NCBI GenBank assembly: GCA_035559315.1
Contig: DATMBJ010000008.1
Span: 1-14,325 of the forward strand
Reading direction: 5' to 3'
DNA length: 14,325 bases
From: DATLZM01 sp035559315
GTDB lineage: Bacteria > Actinomycetota > UBA4738 > HRBIN12
Position numbers and translations under genes: made by a program. Positions within the stretch are counted from its first letter, which is position 1. Each line of letters opens with the position of its first letter. Shown here one piece after another: positions 14,201 to 14,325 of the stretch. Below the pieces are notes generated by a model that did not search any database, was not told the origin of the DNA, and saw nothing but the letters and a program-made list of their open reading frames with translations.

Positions 14201-14325
14201 GCGCTCACCGCCTGCGCGGTGGTGGAGCACCGAGGCGGCCGGGGGGCGATCGGGACGCTGGCCGAGCTGGTCGAGCGCTGGCCGGGCCTGGAGCCGACGT
14301 GGCGCGCCCACCACCTCGCCGACCT
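11267..14325 (+). CDS. Zinc ribbon - class III nucleotide cyclase - AAA ATPase - TPR-like regulator (open at the right edge)
   Basis: 1019 codons are visible and the frame is still open at the window end. The N-terminal zinc ribbon is C4-x2-C7-x10-C18-x2-C21. The class III cyclase domain (about 35-210) keeps metal Asp43 (FVDLVGFT) and Asp87 (GDAAMAVFG), the N160-TAA-R164 pair in GDVVNTAARLQ, and Lys199 in RLKGKAEPV. It therefore looks catalytically able, probably making cAMP. The ATPase domain has Walker A GEPGVGKT (258-265) and Walker B LVLVIEDLHWAD (379-390), then winged-helix-like segments. From about residue 630 on, helical repeats rich in AxxxAxRALEL-type pairs look like TPRs. This architecture is widespread in actinobacteria and other soil bacteria as a cytoplasmic signal protein; targets are mostly unknown. 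Start GTG 11267 is the only one possible after an in-frame stop. It is divergent from the anchored-protein gene, 96 nt away, which could mean a shared control region. Confidence 0.92.
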   Translation, partial: MPTCPACGQENPEGFRFCGSCGASLETPPPGEERKVVTVLFVDLVGFTSRADRADPEDVRAILRPYHALLRREIDRWGGTLERFVGDAAMAVFGAPVAREDDPERAVRAALRILEELPDLNREHGLDLEVRAGIATGEALVTLGARPEAGEGIVAGDVVNTAARLQAAAPVGAIVVGEGTYRATREAIDFQALEPIRLKGKAEPVPAWRVLGARSRFGTDLEQPRTPFVGRDDDLAVLQQAYRRAVRERSLQLVTVTGEPGVGKTRLVTELRRWVDDRPEIVSWRQGRCLPYGEGVAFWAIGEIVKAQAGILESDGPEAARRKLGEAVEAVVEDPRDRGWLLGALGPLVGLGGDQGLDRGESFGAWRTFLEAVAQARPLVLVIEDLHWADEGLLGFLEETLDRTTDVPLLVLCTARPELYDRHPSWGGGKRNSTTVALSPLSDEETARLVAAILDQAVLPAETQRVLLEQAGGNPLYAEEFTKMLVDRGTLSRDGGTWAIREGAAIPVPETVHAIIAARLDTLTPDRKALLQDAAVVGKVFWSGALASMAGTDESAVREAMHELARKELVREARRSSVEGQAEYAFWHALVRDVAYGQIPRAARIGKHRAAAAWIERLAGDRVADVAELLAHHLGSALELAVASGLEAEAAELREQARRVFVLAGDRVRYLDERRAAGYYRRALELTPEGHPEHPEILVRWSDAASDVGLIGFDEARRGFERAIEAFRARGDHRRAADAMARYSFPLWVRGEGARALDLARRAVELLEREGPSHDLASAWASLAPRLFFARQTRASLEAAERALELCRELDLPALAARALQVRGMARCDLNDLWGLEDLREALRAVRDLGLGAQPTTTAHINLSWWVWLTEGPLPAIRLHREAIAAWERRGLGTHVWVTGELCWLLFDAGRWDELLEAAATVLDEEERAGDAWQPGTMALTMRSFVDAHRGRATEALARVSELAARARRVEDSQILVPALTACAVVEHRGGRGAIGTLAELVERWPGLEPTWRAHHLAD

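Noticed and set aside
11231..14314. Minus-strand open frame of about a thousand codons opposite the cyclase/ATPase gene
   Set aside because: Low-complexity antisense shadow with no motif; it also covers the divergent promoter gap.
11267..14325. Cyclase/ATPase protein as part of an anti-phage signalling system
   Set aside because: Its cyclase is class III, not a CD-NTase, and no effector, nuclease or other defence gene is next to it. A general signal role is more likely.

Overview
The window is one 14.3-kb piece of very GC-rich DNA. Genes are tightly packed and often start with GTG, good Shine-Dalgarno sequences are common, and one gene looks leaderless. Together with a DUF2630 protein and a cyclase/AAA/TPR regulator, this points to an Actinomycetota chromosome, probably a deep-branching or uncultured soil lineage. 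That placement is inference; no rRNA or marker gene is present. No stretch over 300 bases lacks a gene, and I see no RNA gene, mobile element or CRISPR array.

Left arm, plus strand (1-3252): the tail of a fumarylacetoacetate-hydrolase-family enzyme, closed by a strong hairpin that contains its stop codon. Then come a divergent glutamine-synthetase-family ligase, a bacterial cytochrome P450 and a small DUF2630 protein. A hairpin at 3272-3295 separates this arm from the next block, which points the other way.

Central operon, minus strand (9213 down to 3353): aldehyde dehydrogenase (HpaE-like), class III extradiol dioxygenase (HpaD-like), APC amino-acid permease, group II PLP decarboxylase of the aromatic-amino-acid type, and a MarR regulator. 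Gaps are 18, 32 and 22 nt, and the last pair overlaps by 4 nt. A near-consensus promoter (TTGACA, 17 nt, TAGCTT) precedes the operon, with an imperfect 18-bp palindrome over the expected transcription start. My reading is an uptake, decarboxylation and ring-cleavage unit for an aromatic amino acid such as tyrosine or DOPA. The amine formed would be converted to homoprotocatechuate (3,4-dihydroxyphenylacetate), opened by HpaD and oxidised by HpaE. The amine-to-aldehyde step is missing here. The ligase in the left arm could act on the amine by gamma-glutamylation, and the partial FAH-family enzyme fits the later HpaG-type step. Both links are inference.

Right arm (9347-14325): a threonine-dehydratase-family PLP enzyme on the plus strand, whose non-conserved tail is encoded opposite the 3' end of a convergent gene. 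That gene makes a secreted-then-anchored protein of unknown function. Last is a large regulator, open at the window edge, with a zinc ribbon, a class III nucleotide cyclase, an AAA ATPase and TPR-like repeats. Its GTG start lies directly behind a -10 box, which suggests a leaderless mRNA.
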